Positions 1-12,641 of a stretch of 35,655 bases of DNA are shown here, piece by piece; the stretch's first letter is position 1; every line of letters starts with the position of its first letter. The position numbers and the translations under genes are program-made. The notes below the pieces were generated by a model. It was not told the DNA's origin. It worked only from the letters and a program-made list of their open reading frames with translations, and did not search any database. The DNA lies in contig JAEUNL010000028.1 in the NCBI GenBank assembly GCA_016791115.1, forward strand, positions 1-35,655, written 5' to 3'. The DNA is from Rhodocyclaceae bacterium. GTDB taxonomy: Bacteria; Pseudomonadota; Gammaproteobacteria; Burkholderiales; Rhodocyclaceae.

Positions 1-1971
<1,971 letters not shown>

Positions 1972-2010
1972 GCCCTATTGCAGCCGAATGTTCTCCTGGA
2001 GATCTCTGCG

Positions 2011-2238
2011 ATGCGAACTGCAAGACTATTCACCATCGGGCGTAGCCAGGCTGTTCGGCTGCCGAAGGAATTTCGCTTCGAAGGCGACGACGTTTTTATA
2101 AAGCGCGTCGGGCAGGCGGTTGTCCTGCTGCCGCGCAAGAAGGGCTGGGAACTGCTCGAAAGCGCGCTCAAGTCCTTCGAGCCCGGATTCACGATCGACC
2201 GAAGCCAACCCGGCCATCAGGCACGCACAACATTGTGA
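2011..2238 (+). CDS. VapB-type (AbrB/MazE fold) antitoxin, no toxin partner visible
   Basis: This 75-residue protein has the hallmark N-terminus of VapB antitoxins: a short strand, then [14 protein letters not shown], the swapped-hairpin DNA-binding AbrB fold. A C-terminal tail ([14 protein letters not shown]) resembles the toxin-binding helix of the family. The ATG at 2011 is preferred over an upstream TTG because GGAG at 1998-2001 lies nine bases before it. VapB proteins normally repress their own operon and neutralise a PIN-domain RNase (VapC) encoded immediately downstream. Here only about 80 bp follow before parC and they encode no PIN domain. It is therefore an orphan antitoxin or a remnant of a vapBC module sitting between parE and parC. 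Whether it still binds DNA is not known. Confidence 0.82.
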   Translation: MRTARLFTIGRSQAVRLPKEFRFEGDDVFIKRVGQAVVLLPRKKGWELLESALKSFEPGFTIDRSQPGHQARTTL

Positions 2239-2319
2239 CCGTGAGGCTCGCGGCCGGCTTATTCCCGTAAGCACTGGACGAAGCGAGTCTCCGAGCCGCC
2301 CACCGACAAGTCTGAAACC

Positions 2320-4662
2320 ATGAACGACACCCCCGACCTTTTCGACAACGCACCGCCCGCCCCGCCCGCGCCACCGTCATCACCGGCGCCGCCCGAGGAC
2401 ATGGGCGACAGCCTGCCGCTCGACGCCTACGCCGAGCGCGCCTATCTTGCCTATGCCATGAGCGTGGTGCGCGGGCGCGCCCTGCCCCAGGTCGAGGACG
2501 GCATGAAGCCGGTGCAGCGGCGCATCCTCTACGCGATGAACGCGATGCGCCTGGCGCCGACGTCGAAGCACGTGAAGAGCGCCAAGGTGGTCGGCGAGGT
2601 GATCGGCAACTACCACCCGCATGGCGATTCGAGCATCTACGAAGCCGCGGTGCGCATGGCGCAGGAATTCACGCTGCGCTATCCGCTGGTGGACGGCCAG
2701 GGCAACTTCGGCTCGCGCGACGGCGACTCGGCCGCGGCGATGCGCTACACCGAGGCACGGCTGACGCCGATCGCCGGGCTGCTGCTCGACGAGATCGACC
2801 GCGGCACGGTGGACTTCATCCCGACCTACGACGGCACCTCGAAAGAGCCGCAACTGCTGCCGGCGCGCCTGCCCTTCGTGCTGCTCAACGGCGCGTCGGG
2901 CATCGCGGTCGGCATGGCGACCGAGATTCCGCCGCACAACCTGCATGAAGTCGCCGCCGCGGCACAGGTGTTGATCCGCAAGCCGGAAGCCACGCTCGAC
3001 GAATTGCTGACCTTCATTCCCGGGCCGGATTTCCCCGGCGGCGGGCAACTGATTTCGACCGCCGCCGCGATCCGCGAGGCCTACGAGACCGGGCGCGGCA
3101 GCCTGCGCATGCGCGCGCGCTGGCGCAAGGAGGATCTCGCGCGGGGGCAGTGGCGCATCATCGTCGACGAGCTGCCGCATGGCGTGTCGTGCGCGCAGGT
3201 CCTGACCGAGATCGGCAACCTGACCAACCCGCAGCCCAAGACCGGCAAGAAGGATCTCTCGCAGGACCAGAAGACCGTCAAGGCGCTGCTGCTCGGCGTG
3301 CTGGAAAACAGCCGCGACGAGTCGAACGAGAAGGCGCCGATCCGCATCGTGCTGGAGCCGCGTTCGTCGCGCCAGTCGCCGGAGGAATTCATGGCGGTGC
3401 TGCTCGCGCACACCAGCCTCGAATCGAGCGTGCCGGTGAACCTGACGATGATCGGCCGCGACGGCCGCCCGCAGCAGAAGGGGCTGGTCGCGATCCTGCG
3501 CGAGTGGGTGAACTTCCGCTACGTCACCGTCGAGCGGCGCACGCGCCACCGGCTGGACGAGGTCGATCGGCGCATTCACATCCTCGAAGGCCGCATGATC
3601 GTTTTCCTGCGCATCGAGGAAGTCATCGCCTGCATCCGCGAATCGGACGAGCCGAAGCCCGCGCTGATCGCGCGCTTTGGCCTCACCGAAATCCAGGCCG
3701 AGGACATCCTCGAAATCCGCCTGCGCCAGCTCGCGCGGCTTGAAGGCATCCGCATCGAGAAGGAACTCGGCGAACTGCGCGAGGAGCGCGGCCAGTTGCT
3801 GAACCTGCTCGACGATCGCAAGGCGATGACCAAGCTGATCCTCAAGGAGATCAGCGAGGACGCGAGGAAGTTCGGCGATTCGCGCCGCACGCTGATCGAG
3901 GCGGTCGCGCCGGTGGCGCAGGCCGAGATCGCGGTGCCCGACGAACCGGTGACGGTGATCCTGTCGCGCAACGGCTGGGTGCGCGCGCGCCAGGGCCACG
4001 GCATCGACCCGGCGACGATCAGCTACAAGACCGGCGACTTTCCGATGCTGGTGCGCGAGGCGCGCACCACCTGGCCGCTGGTGCTGCTCGATACCCGGGG
4101 GCGCGCCTATTCGTTGCGCATTGCCGACCTGCCGGGCGGGCGCGGCGACGGCGTGCCGCTCACCACCATGGTCGAATTCCAGGACGGCGCCAAGCTCGCC
4201 GCCGCGATTGCCGACGACCCCGAGGCGAACTACCTGTTCGCCGGCTCCGGCGGCTACGGCTTCATCACCAGGGCAGCCGAACTGGTGACGCGGCAGAAGG
4301 CGGGCAAGAGCTTCATGTCGCTCGAAGCCGGCGAGCGCGTGCTTGCGCCGGTGCCGGTAGCGGCCGGCGCAACGCAGGTGGCCTGCATCTCGGAAGGCTC
4401 GCGCCTGCTGAGTTTCGCGATCGAGGAGGTGAAGGTCCAGGCCGGCGGCCGCGGCGTGATCCTGATGGCATTGGACAAGGGCGAGGCGCTCGTCGCGGTG
4501 GCGACCGGCAACGGCCAGCGCTGGGAAGTGGAAGGCGCGGGACGCGGCGGCAAGGTGAAGACGGTCGCCGTCGGCGCGAAGGACATGGACAAGTACCGCC
4601 TGCATCGCGCCCGCAAGGGCTGCCTGCTGCCGGAGAAGATCAAGCCGTCGGGCATCCGCTAG
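2320..4662 (+). CDS. parC: DNA topoisomerase IV subunit A
   Basis: DNA-breaking and rejoining subunit of topoisomerase IV, partner of ParE encoded just upstream; 780 residues, normal for the family. The catalytic tyrosine is Y143 in AMRYTEARL. The winged-helix region carries [11 protein letters not shown]; the positions matching E. coli ParC S80 and E84 are S104 and E108, so the fluoroquinolone-sensitive residues are intact. The C-terminal half (about 500-780) is the beta-pinwheel region. A proline/alanine-rich N-terminal tail of about 27 residues precedes the conserved core. The ATG at 2320 has only a weak upstream ribosome site. parE and parC are co-oriented and probably cotranscribed through the small antitoxin gene between them. 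Confidence 0.95.
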   Translation: MNDTPDLFDNAPPAPPAPPSSPAPPEDMGDSLPLDAYAERAYLAYAMSVVRGRALPQVEDGMKPVQRRILYAMNAMRLAPTSKHVKSAKVVGEVIGNYHPHGDSSIYEAAVRMAQEFTLRYPLVDGQGNFGSRDGDSAAAMRYTEARLTPIAGLLLDEIDRGTVDFIPTYDGTSKEPQLLPARLPFVLLNGASGIAVGMATEIPPHNLHEVAAAAQVLIRKPEATLDELLTFIPGPDFPGGGQLISTAAAIREAYETGRGSLRMRARWRKEDLARGQWRIIVDELPHGVSCAQVLTEIGNLTNPQPKTGKKDLSQDQKTVKALLLGVLENSRDESNEKAPIRIVLEPRSSRQSPEEFMAVLLAHTSLESSVPVNLTMIGRDGRPQQKGLVAILREWVNFRYVTVERRTRHRLDEVDRRIHILEGRMIVFLRIEEVIACIRESDEPKPALIARFGLTEIQAEDILEIRLRQLARLEGIRIEKELGELREERGQLLNLLDDRKAMTKLILKEISEDARKFGDSRRTLIEAVAPVAQAEIAVPDEPVTVILSRNGWVRARQGHGIDPATISYKTGDFPMLVREARTTWPLVLLDTRGRAYSLRIADLPGGRGDGVPLTTMVEFQDGAKLAAAIADDPEANYLFAGSGGYGFITRAAELVTRQKAGKSFMSLEAGERVLAPVPVAAGATQVACISEGSRLLSFAIEEVKVQAGGRGVILMALDKGEALVAVATGNGQRWEVEGAGRGGKVKTVAVGAKDMDKYRLHRARKGCLLPEKIKPSGIR

Positions 4663-4675
4663 CGCGGATTGCGCG

Positions 4676-4704
4676 GGCCGGGCTGCGCCATGCGACGCCC
4701 GGCC
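4676..4704 (+). terminator. GC-rich hairpin downstream of parC, terminator-like
   Basis: Perfect 8-bp inverted repeat GGCCGGGC/GCCCGGCC with a 13-base loop, starting 14 bp after the parC stop, in the 230-bp gap between the convergent parC and uup genes. There is no T-run, so intrinsic termination is uncertain; it may instead stabilise the 3' end. The rest of the gap (4705-4892) shows no gene. Confidence 0.3.
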
Positions 4705-4892
4705 GGGTTCGCCGCAAAACGCGGCCGGCATCCTGCCTGCAAGGCGCATGAATAGGCGTTCCCGAGCCGGCACGACCGGCGAGGCGCATGGAATGGCGCA
4801 CGCAGGGCAGACAGGCCGCCGAGCGCCTGTCCATGCGGGCTCCAGGGCTGGTGGTTTTCACCTTCGTGGCGGCAACGCCCTGCCCCGCGCGC

Positions 4893-6818
<1,926 letters not shown>

Positions 6819-7028
6819 GCGGTTCGCTAGGAAATCGGTCAAGGGCGAATTGTCTCACGCGGCGCCGGCGCGGCAGCCGCGCTTGACGCGTCGGGCGCCG
6901 GGACGAACCTCGCGGAACCGGGCAAAGCCCGTAACACGCCTTTCGACGGGCGCAGACTGAACGACGAGGGCAGATCCCGAGGCTGATTCCGTTAGTAGCG
7001 AACCCGTCGAACCCTGAACGGACGCGCC

Positions 7029-9521
7029 TTACGCGTCGCTGCCCCGGTTGCCTGCACCCGGATCGCGCCCTTGGTCGGGCGCAGGTGCTTCGTCCTGCGC
7101 ATCCTTGCCACGCTTGCGGCGGCCGCGCTTCGGGCCGGCGGCAAAGCTCTGGCGCGCCAGCGACATCTCGGCAAGCTGCGTGGCGACCATGTAATTGATC
7201 GAGCCTTCCGGCACCACGCCGGTTTCGTCCGGTTCGCCGGCCGGCACGCCGCTGAGCAACGAGATCGCCTGATCGACCGTGCTCACCGCGTAAACGTGAA
7301 AGCGGCCTTCCGCGCAGGCGCGCACGACGTCCTGCCGCAGCATCAAGTGCTTGACGTTGGCATCGGGAATCAGCACGCCCTGCGCGCCGGTCAGGCCTCG
7401 CGCGGCACAGATGTCGAAGAAGCCTTCGATCTTTTCGTTGACGCCGCCGATCGCCTGCACGCGGCCGTACTGATTGACCGAACCGGTGATGGCGAGCGAC
7501 TGGCGGATGGGCGCTTCGGCAAGCGCCGAGAGCAGCGCGCAGGTTTCGGCAAGCGAGGCGGAATCGCCTTCGACCGGGCCGTAGGATTGCTCGAATACCA
7601 GACTCGCGGCCAGCGAGAGCGGCAAGGAACGCGCAAAGCGCGCGCCGAGGAACGATGCCAGGATCATGACGCCCTTGGAGTGCAGCGCACCGCCGAGTTC
7701 GCTCTCGCGTTCGATGTCGATCACGTCGCCCTCGCCGAGGCGCACCGTGGCCGTGATGCGCACCGGATGCGCGAAGCGGAAGTCGCCGAGGTCGATCACC
7801 GCAAGACCGTTGACCTGCCCGACGTGGCTGCCGTCGGAGGCGATCAGCAGCGTGTCGCGCAGCACCTCGCGCTGGACCTGCTGGCGCAGCCGGTCGGCGC
7901 GGCCGATCTGCGCCTGCAGGGCGCGCTCGATGTCCTGCGGACCGACGGCCGCCGCGCCGGCCGCGGCCAGATGGTCGGCCTCGCACATCAGGTCGGCGAG
8001 GCGCCGCGTGCGAATGCTCAGCCGCTCGGAATCGCCGGCCACGCGCGCCGCCTCTTCGACCAGCCGCGCCACGGCTTCGCGCGTGAAGGGCCGCAGCCCG
8101 CCGGCACGCGCGAGCCGGCCGACGAGATGCGCATAGAGCTGCGTGTTGGCATCGTCGCGCGGTATGTCGTCCTCGAAATCCGCCGCCACCTTGAACAGTT
8201 CGTCGAACTCCGGGTCGTACTGCTGCAGCATGTAGTAGTGAAGACGTTCGCCGAACAGAATCACCTTGAGGTCGGCCGGGATCGGCTCCGGCTCGATCGA
8301 CGCGGCGCCGATCACGCCGATCATCTGGCCCAGCGATTCGATGCGGATCTGCCCCGATTTCAGCACGCGCTTGAGGCCTTCGTAGGCGTAGGGCTGCGAC
8401 AGGAGCTTGACCGCATCGAGCATCAGGTAACCGCCGTTGGCACGATGCAGTGCGCCGTTGCGGATCATCGAGAAGTTGGTAAGCAGCGTGCCCATGTGGG
8501 CCACCTGGTCGAGGCGGCCGACGAGGTTCGGGTAGTTCGGGTTGTCCTCGAACACGATCGGCGATGCGCGCGTCGCGCCGTGGTCGATCAGCAGGTTCAC
8601 CTGGTAGCGCGCCAGCGAGATCGAGCCGGTCATGGTGACCGTGATGGTCTCGCCTTCGGACTTCTGGCTCTCGCGCAGTTCCTCGCCGGTCTCGATGACG
8701 TCGCGCTCGACTGCGCCGAGGTAGGCCAGCACTTCGGGCAGGTCGGTGTAGCGGCCCTTGAGCTCCTCGACCATGTGGCTGACTGCCATGCTCATCGCCT
8801 CGCGGCTGGCTTCGCGGATTTTCGCCTGCGTCTCGCGCCGCCAACGCGGAAACTGGTGCAGCAGCTTGCCCAGCTTTTCGCCGTGTGCCTCGATGGTCTT
8901 GCCGATGCGCTTCTGTTCCTCCTCGGGCAACTTCGAGAATTCGTCCGGGCTCATCGCCTCGTCGTCCTTCACCGGCGCGAACACGAAGCCGTGCGGCGTG
9001 CGCAGCAGCGCGATGCCGTGCTTGCCGGCTTCGTCGCCGAGGTCGCGCAGCGCGGCGTCCTCGCGGCCCTTCAGCGCCTCCTGGATGGCGTCGATGCGGT
9101 TGCGGTATTCGTCGCTCTCGAACACGCCGGTAATGGTGGTGCCGAGTTCGAGGACGAATTCACTCATGTCGCGCTTGAACTGCGCTCCGCGTCCGGCCGG
9201 CAGTTGCAGCGCGTTCGGCTTCTGTTCGTCGTCGAAGTTGTAGACATAACACCAGTCGCCCGGCACGTCGCCACGCGCAGCCGCCTCTTCGAGCAGGCGA
9301 CGGATCATGTAGTGGCGCCCGCTCCCCGCTTCGCCGAGCACGAACAGGTTGTAGCCCGGCCGTTTCATCGCGACCGCGAAGCGCAGCGCCGCCTCGGCAC
9401 GTCCCTGGCCGAAGCTGTCGGCCGTTTCCGGCAAGTCGGCGGTAGTGGCGAAGTCGAAAACAGCCGGGTCGCATACCCGGCAAAGCTGGGCCGGATCGAG
9501 CCCTTGAATGACGGCATTCAT
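7029..9521 (-). CDS. Lon-like ATP-dependent protease (AAA_32 / YcbZ family)
   Basis: Large (830 aa) predicted cytoplasmic protease of the Lon-related family with an N-terminal AAA_32-type region and a C-terminal Lon proteolytic domain. The P-loop is GEAGSGRH (residues 63-70), with arginine in place of the usual lysine, a variation I recall as common in this family. The Ser-Lys catalytic dyad is clear: S654 in EGDSAS and K697 in GGVNEKIEGF. NPNYPNLVGR and NGGYLMLDAVKLL are other family-typical segments. The tail after residue 800 is basic then acidic (GPKRGRRKRGKDAQDE) and probably disordered. The gene stands alone, divergent from the tRNA-Arg region. Substrates are not predictable from sequence. 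It is distinct from canonical LonA. Confidence 0.88.
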   Translation of the reverse strand: MNAVIQGLDPAQLCRVCDPAVFDFATTADLPETADSFGQGRAEAALRFAVAMKRPGYNLFVLGEAGSGRHYMIRRLLEEAAARGDVPGDWCYVYNFDDEQKPNALQLPAGRGAQFKRDMSEFVLELGTTITGVFESDEYRNRIDAIQEALKGREDAALRDLGDEAGKHGIALLRTPHGFVFAPVKDDEAMSPDEFSKLPEEEQKRIGKTIEAHGEKLGKLLHQFPRWRRETQAKIREASREAMSMAVSHMVEELKGRYTDLPEVLAYLGAVERDVIETGEELRESQKSEGETITVTMTGSISLARYQVNLLIDHGATRASPIVFEDNPNYPNLVGRLDQVAHMGTLLTNFSMIRNGALHRANGGYLMLDAVKLLSQPYAYEGLKRVLKSGQIRIESLGQMIGVIGAASIEPEPIPADLKVILFGERLHYYMLQQYDPEFDELFKVAADFEDDIPRDDANTQLYAHLVGRLARAGGLRPFTREAVARLVEEAARVAGDSERLSIRTRRLADLMCEADHLAAAGAAAVGPQDIERALQAQIGRADRLRQQVQREVLRDTLLIASDGSHVGQVNGLAVIDLGDFRFAHPVRITATVRLGEGDVIDIERESELGGALHSKGVMILASFLGARFARSLPLSLAASLVFEQSYGPVEGDSASLAETCALLSALAEAPIRQSLAITGSVNQYGRVQAIGGVNEKIEGFFDICAARGLTGAQGVLIPDANVKHLMLRQDVVRACAEGRFHVYAVSTVDQAISLLSGVPAGEPDETGVVPEGSINYMVATQLAEMSLARQSFAAGPKRGRRKRGKDAQDEAPAPDQGRDPGAGNRGSDA

Positions 9522-9539
9522 GCTTGTTCTGGTTTATCC

Positions 9540-9577
9540 GTAGAATCGCCGCTCGCCACGGCACGCAAGGATTCTAC
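9540..9577. repeat. Perfect 8-bp inverted repeat upstream of the Lon-like gene
   Basis: GTAGAATC at 9540-9547 and GATTCTAC at 9570-9577 form a perfect dyad with a 22-bp spacer, 19 bp upstream of the Lon-like start. The position suits an operator or promoter-overlapping site, but no regulator can be named. A second perfect hairpin (GCGGCAGC/GCTGCCGC, 9616-9638) lies nearer the tRNA. Confidence 0.4.
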
Positions 9578-9705
9578 GACGTGCGCCCTCGCCCGGGATG
9601 CTGCGTGGTAGACTCGCGGCAGCTTTCGATGCTGCCGCTGTGTATCAGAGCACGGCACGATCCGGTTCCATCCGGATTGCCGGTTCCGCGGGATCCAGGC
9701 GTCCA

Positions 9706-9780
9706 CTCCTCGTAGTTCAATGGATAGAACGGGTGCCTCCTAAGCGCCAGATACAGGTTCGATTCCTGTCGAGGGGACCA
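9706..9780 (+). tRNA. tRNA-Arg, anticodon CCU
   Basis: A complete cloverleaf can be folded by eye. The acceptor CTCCTCG (9706-9712) pairs with CGAGGGG, with one G-U pair. The D arm is GTTC...GAAC and the anticodon stem GGTGC/GCGCC, with loop CTCCTAA (9737-9743) giving anticodon CCT. The T arm is ACAGG/CCTGT with loop TTCGATT, and the 3' CCA is encoded. It reads the rare arginine codon AGG. Seventy-five bases, single copy in this window. Confidence 0.95.
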
Positions 9781-9783
9781 TCC

Positions 9784-9803
9784 AGACGGTCCTTCCGTCT
9801 TCA
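9784..9803 (+). terminator. Possible terminator after tRNA-Arg
   Basis: AGACGG/CCGTCT with a five-base loop immediately follows the tRNA CCA and ends in TTC rather than a T-run. It overlaps the end of the convergent sirtuin gene, so it may only be a 3'-end processing hairpin. Confidence 0.35.
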
Positions 9804-10697
9804 GCCCGACGCATCGTCGCCGCCCATGCTGCGGACCCCATCCGGGTTCGCCGAAAACTTAACGCGCATCAGCGCCGATTGAATCGCGCGCAGACCGGCG
9901 AGTGCGCCGCACGCGATGCCCACGCCGGGTACCCTGCCGACATCGGGTTCGGACGGGTTGATGCGCACGAGCGCACCGCCTGACTGTTGCGCATACATGC
10001 GCACCGTCGGGATCGCGCTGCCGGCGCCGAGTTCGATCGCGACCGGGCGCGAAACCCGCGCCATCCAGCGATCGAGCCGGCGCAACTGGGTGTCGGTGCG
10101 TGCAGGCAGCCAGCCGCTGTCGCCGAACATCAGGATGTTCGGCCGCGCGAGACCACCACATGCCGGGCAGCGCGGCAGTTCGGAGAGCAACATGCAGTTC
10201 GATTCGTCCACTTCGGGATCGACGGTGTCGGCCTGCCAGATGTGCGTGCAGCAGGGCCTGGCACACTGCAACCAGTGGATCGATCCATGGCATTCGGTGA
10301 CCGACTGCTCGCCGAATCCGGCACGCTGAAACTGACCGTCGACGTTGCTGGTGAACACCGCGACACCCCGCGGAAGCCCGGCGCCGATGCGGCGCAGGAT
10401 GCCGAAGCCTTCGTGCGGCCGGGTTCGTCGGTAGAGCCGGAGTCGATGCCCGTAGAATCCCCAGGCGCGGCGAGGATCGCTTGCGAACGCATCGGGATTC
10501 GCGATCTGTTCGAAACGGATGCGCGCGGCGCCGAGCGCCGGATAGGCCGACCAGAAGCCCTGCGTGCCACGAAAATCGGGCAAGCCCGAATCGACGCCCA
10601 TTCCGGCCCCTGCACAGACGAGCAGCCCGTCTGCGTCGAGAATCAGCCGCGCCGCGACGTCGGCACAGCGTTCGAAATCGAGAGGGTCGGACTGCAT
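9801..10697 (-). CDS. Sir2-family NAD-dependent protein deacylase, divergent
   Basis: Sirtuin-fold protein of 298 aa expected to couple NAD+ cleavage to lysine deacylation or a related reaction. The NAD-binding loop is GAGMGVDSGLPDFRG (residues 30-44), the TQNID motif is TSNVD (116-120), and the catalytic histidine is H137 in CHGS. Zinc-type cysteines are C145 with C149 or C150, and C177/C180 (CPAC). RPNILMFGDSGW matches the RP-VV-FGE segment. The sequence differs from ordinary CobB at several active-site positions (GAGMGV for GAG-S, Ser for Gln in TQNID), so activity or substrate may differ. It lies 36 bp downstream of sspB on the same strand and may be read from it. Enzyme class is secure; specific function is not. 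Confidence 0.82.
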   Translation of the reverse strand: MQSDPLDFERCADVAARLILDADGLLVCAGAGMGVDSGLPDFRGTQGFWSAYPALGAARIRFEQIANPDAFASDPRRAWGFYGHRLRLYRRTRPHEGFGILRRIGAGLPRGVAVFTSNVDGQFQRAGFGEQSVTECHGSIHWLQCARPCCTHIWQADTVDPEVDESNCMLLSELPRCPACGGLARPNILMFGDSGWLPARTDTQLRRLDRWMARVSRPVAIELGAGSAIPTVRMYAQQSGGALVRINPSEPDVGRVPGVGIACGALAGLRAIQSALMRVKFSANPDGVRSMGGDDASG

Positions 10698-10733
10698 TCC
10701 GGAGCCGCCGCCGTCAGGTGGCTCCGCGCGCGA

Positions 10734-11171
10734 TTACTTGATGCGCGTCAGGTGCGGACGGCCGGGGGCCGGCTTGGGCGGCTCGTCGGGGGCTGTCGGG
10801 TTCTCAGCCGAAACTGCCGGTTCGGGCTGCTCGACTGCCGACACGTCCGCCTTTGCCACGCCGACTTCGAAGGCCATGCCCTGCCCGTTCTCGCGGGCAT
10901 ATACGGCGGCGACGTTGTCGACCGGCACCGAGATGCTTTGCGCGACACCGCCGAAGCGCGCCGAACAGGTGAGGAAGTCGTTGCCAAGCACCAGCTGGTG
11001 CACGGCATCCGGGCTCAGATTCAGGACGATCTGGCCGTCCTTGACGTAGTTGCGCGGCACCTCGGTGCGTCCGTCGACCGCGACCGCCACATAGGGCGTG
11101 AAACCCTGATCCACGCACCATTCGTAGATGGCGCGGATCAGATAGGGCTTGGTCGAGGTCGTCGCTGACAT
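10734..11171 (-). CDS. sspB: ClpXP protease specificity-enhancing factor SspB
   Basis: Adaptor that delivers ssrA-tagged and some other substrates to ClpXP in the cytoplasm. The 145-aa protein has the compact SspB substrate-binding domain (KPYLIRAIYEWCVDQGFTPY at the N-terminus, VPRNYVKDGQIVLNLSPDAV, FSARFGG-like CSARFGGVAQSISVPV). A Pro-rich flexible tail ends in a short basic-hydrophobic peptide (PHLTRIK), which in the family docks on the ClpX N-domain. It follows sspA by 19 bp, the standard sspAB arrangement downstream of petABC in betaproteobacteria. Confidence 0.94.
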   Translation of the reverse strand: MSATTSTKPYLIRAIYEWCVDQGFTPYVAVAVDGRTEVPRNYVKDGQIVLNLSPDAVHQLVLGNDFLTCSARFGGVAQSISVPVDNVAAVYARENGQGMAFEVGVAKADVSAVEQPEPAVSAENPTAPDEPPKPAPGRPHLTRIK

Positions 11172-11190
11172 CCGGGATCCGCAGCGGCGC

Positions 11191-11787
11191 TCAGCGGCGC
11201 ATCACCTTCTCGGACGGCGTGAGGGCATCGATGAAGCCCTGGCGCGAGAAAATGCGCTCGGCATACTTCATCAACGGCGCTGCCGCCTTGGGCAGTTCGA
11301 TGCCGTAGTGCTCGAGGCGCCACAGCAATGGCGCGATCGCCACGTCGAGCATCGAGAACTCGTCGCCGAGCATGAACTTCTGCTTGAGGAAGATCGGCGC
11401 GAGTTCGGTGAGCCGGTCGCGCACGTGCCCGCGCGCCTTCTCGGCCGACTTGAGGTTCTTTTCGAGCGCCTCGATGTGGGAGAACAGCTCCTGCTCGAAC
11501 GTGAACAGCAACTGCCGCGCACGGGCACGCATGATCGGGTCAGGCGGCATGAGCTGCGGATGCGGGAATCGCTCGTCGATGTACTCGTTGATGATGTTGG
11601 CCTCGTAGAGCACGAGGTCGCGATCGACCAGCACCGGCACGCGGTTGTACGGGTTGATGACCGCAATGTCTTCCGGCTTGTTGAACAGGTCGACGTCGAT
11701 CACCTGGAAGTCCATGCCCTTCTCGTACAGGACGATGCGGCAGCGATGGCTGAAGGGATCGGTGGTTCCGGAGTATAGATTCATCAT
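11191..11787 (-). CDS. sspA: Stringent starvation protein A (glutathione-transferase fold)
   Basis: RNA-polymerase-associated protein with a glutathione-S-transferase fold, a global regulator in starvation; 198 aa. The thioredoxin-like N-terminal half (MMNLYSGTTDPFSHRCRIVL, then NPYNRVPVLVDRDLVLYEA) and the helical C-terminal half (MLGDEFSMLDVAIAPLLWRL) match the family. The start chosen is the tandem ATGATG at 11787. The frame stays open upstream to another ATG at 11883, preceded by AAAGG, which would add 32 residues (MGAVQFLGETNPLAPRVRR...) lacking family support and with lower third-position GC. It lies 104 bp downstream of petC, with a strong hairpin in between. Confidence 0.92.
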   Translation of the reverse strand: MMNLYSGTTDPFSHRCRIVLYEKGMDFQVIDVDLFNKPEDIAVINPYNRVPVLVDRDLVLYEANIINEYIDERFPHPQLMPPDPIMRARARQLLFTFEQELFSHIEALEKNLKSAEKARGHVRDRLTELAPIFLKQKFMLGDEFSMLDVAIAPLLWRLEHYGIELPKAAAPLMKYAERIFSRQGFIDALTPSEKVMRR

Positions 11788-11818
11788 TGTATTGGCACTC
11801 CAGGAGTACTCGGCATCC

Positions 11819-11845
11819 CGCACCACGCGCCGGACGCGCGGTGCG
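11819..11845 (-). other. Strong intercistronic hairpin between petC and sspA
   Basis: An 11-bp stem with one G-U pair (CGCACCGCGCG with CGCGTGGTGCG on the minus strand) and a five-base loop. No U-tract follows, so it is more like a partial attenuator or an mRNA-stabilising element separating bc1 and sspAB expression than a full terminator. Role is inferred from position only. Confidence 0.4.
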
Positions 11846-11891
11846 AGAGGATTCGTTTCGCCGAGGAACTGTACTGCGCCCATGACCTTTC

Positions 11892-12641
11892 TCAGTGGAC
11901 GTCTTTCCAGTAATTCTTCTTCAGCGCATACGCCAGGACGAAAAGCACGCCCAGCGCGATGAGCACGCCAACGCCCAGCTTCTTGCGCGTTTCGGCCATC
12001 GGTTCGCCGATGTAGACAAGGAAGGAAACGAGGTCGGCAACCGCGTTGTCGTATTCCTCCTTGTTCATCTTGCCCGGCTTGACGACTTCGAGCTTCTCGA
12101 GGTGCTTGGCCTTGTTGCCGTGACCGTCGTCCTTCTCGACGAAGTGCGCCACCTGCTCGCCCTGCAGATCCCACAGGACGTGCGGCATGCCCACGTTCTC
12201 GAACACGACGTTGTTCCACCCGGTCGGGCGGCCCGGATCGCGATAGAAGGTGCGCAGGTAGGTGTACAGCCAGTCCGCACCGCTGCCGAACTCGGAAGCG
12301 CGCGAACGAGCGATCACGGTCAGATCGGGCGGCGCAGCGCCGAACCAAACCTTCGACTCGCTGCTGCGCATGGCGATCTTCATCTGCTCGCCGACCTTGT
12401 CCGCCGTGAACATCAGGTTGTCCTTGATCTGCTGCTCGGACAGTCCGATGTCTTTCAGGCGGTTGTAGCGCATGTACGACGCGCCATGGCAGTTCAGGCA
12501 GTAATTGACGAACAGCTTGGCGCCGTTTTGCAGCGCAGCCTGGTCACGTGTCTTGTCCGGCGCCTTGTCCAGATGCAGTTCCGGACCGGAAGCGAACGCC
12601 AGCATGGGCACCACCAACAACGACATAAGGAGCTTTTTCAC
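11892..12641 (-). CDS. petC: Ubiquinol-cytochrome c reductase, cytochrome c1
   Basis: Membrane-anchored haem c subunit of the bc1 complex that passes electrons from the Rieske centre to periplasmic cytochrome c. A signal peptide is visible (MKKLLMSLLVVPMLAFA, cleavage near residue 18). The haem site is C48-L-N-C51-H52 followed by GASYMRYNRL. MPHVLW supplies the likely methionine axial ligand. A single C-terminal membrane helix (VGVLIALGVLFVLAYAL) ends in a positively charged tail. The 249-aa length is normal. The start overlaps the petB stop by four bases (ATGA), indicating translational coupling. Confidence 0.96.
   Translation of the reverse strand: MKKLLMSLLVVPMLAFASGPELHLDKAPDKTRDQAALQNGAKLFVNYCLNCHGASYMRYNRLKDIGLSEQQIKDNLMFTADKVGEQMKIAMRSSESKVWFGAAPPDLTVIARSRASEFGSGADWLYTYLRTFYRDPGRPTGWNNVVFENVGMPHVLWDLQGEQVAHFVEKDDGHGNKAKHLEKLEVVKPGKMNKEEYDNAVADLVSFLVYIGEPMAETRKKLGVGVLIALGVLFVLAYALKKNYWKDVH

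Noticed and set aside
2239..2319. VapC toxin gene after the antitoxin
   Set aside because: Only 81 bp before parC and no PIN-domain start or acidic residues in any frame.
2380..4773. 797-aa minus-strand open frame opposite parC
   Set aside because: Shadow of a high-GC gene: its composition is rich in Arg, His, Ala and Gln with no domain, while the opposite strand encodes an intact ParC.
7071..9611. 846-aa plus-strand open frame opposite the Lon-like protease
   Set aside because: Antisense shadow; no motifs, while the minus-strand frame has the Ser-Lys dyad and family landmarks.
9706..9803. tRNA-Arg as an integration site of a mobile element
   Set aside because: No integrase, no duplicated tRNA 3' end and no element boundary in the flanking genes, which are ordinary chromosomal genes.
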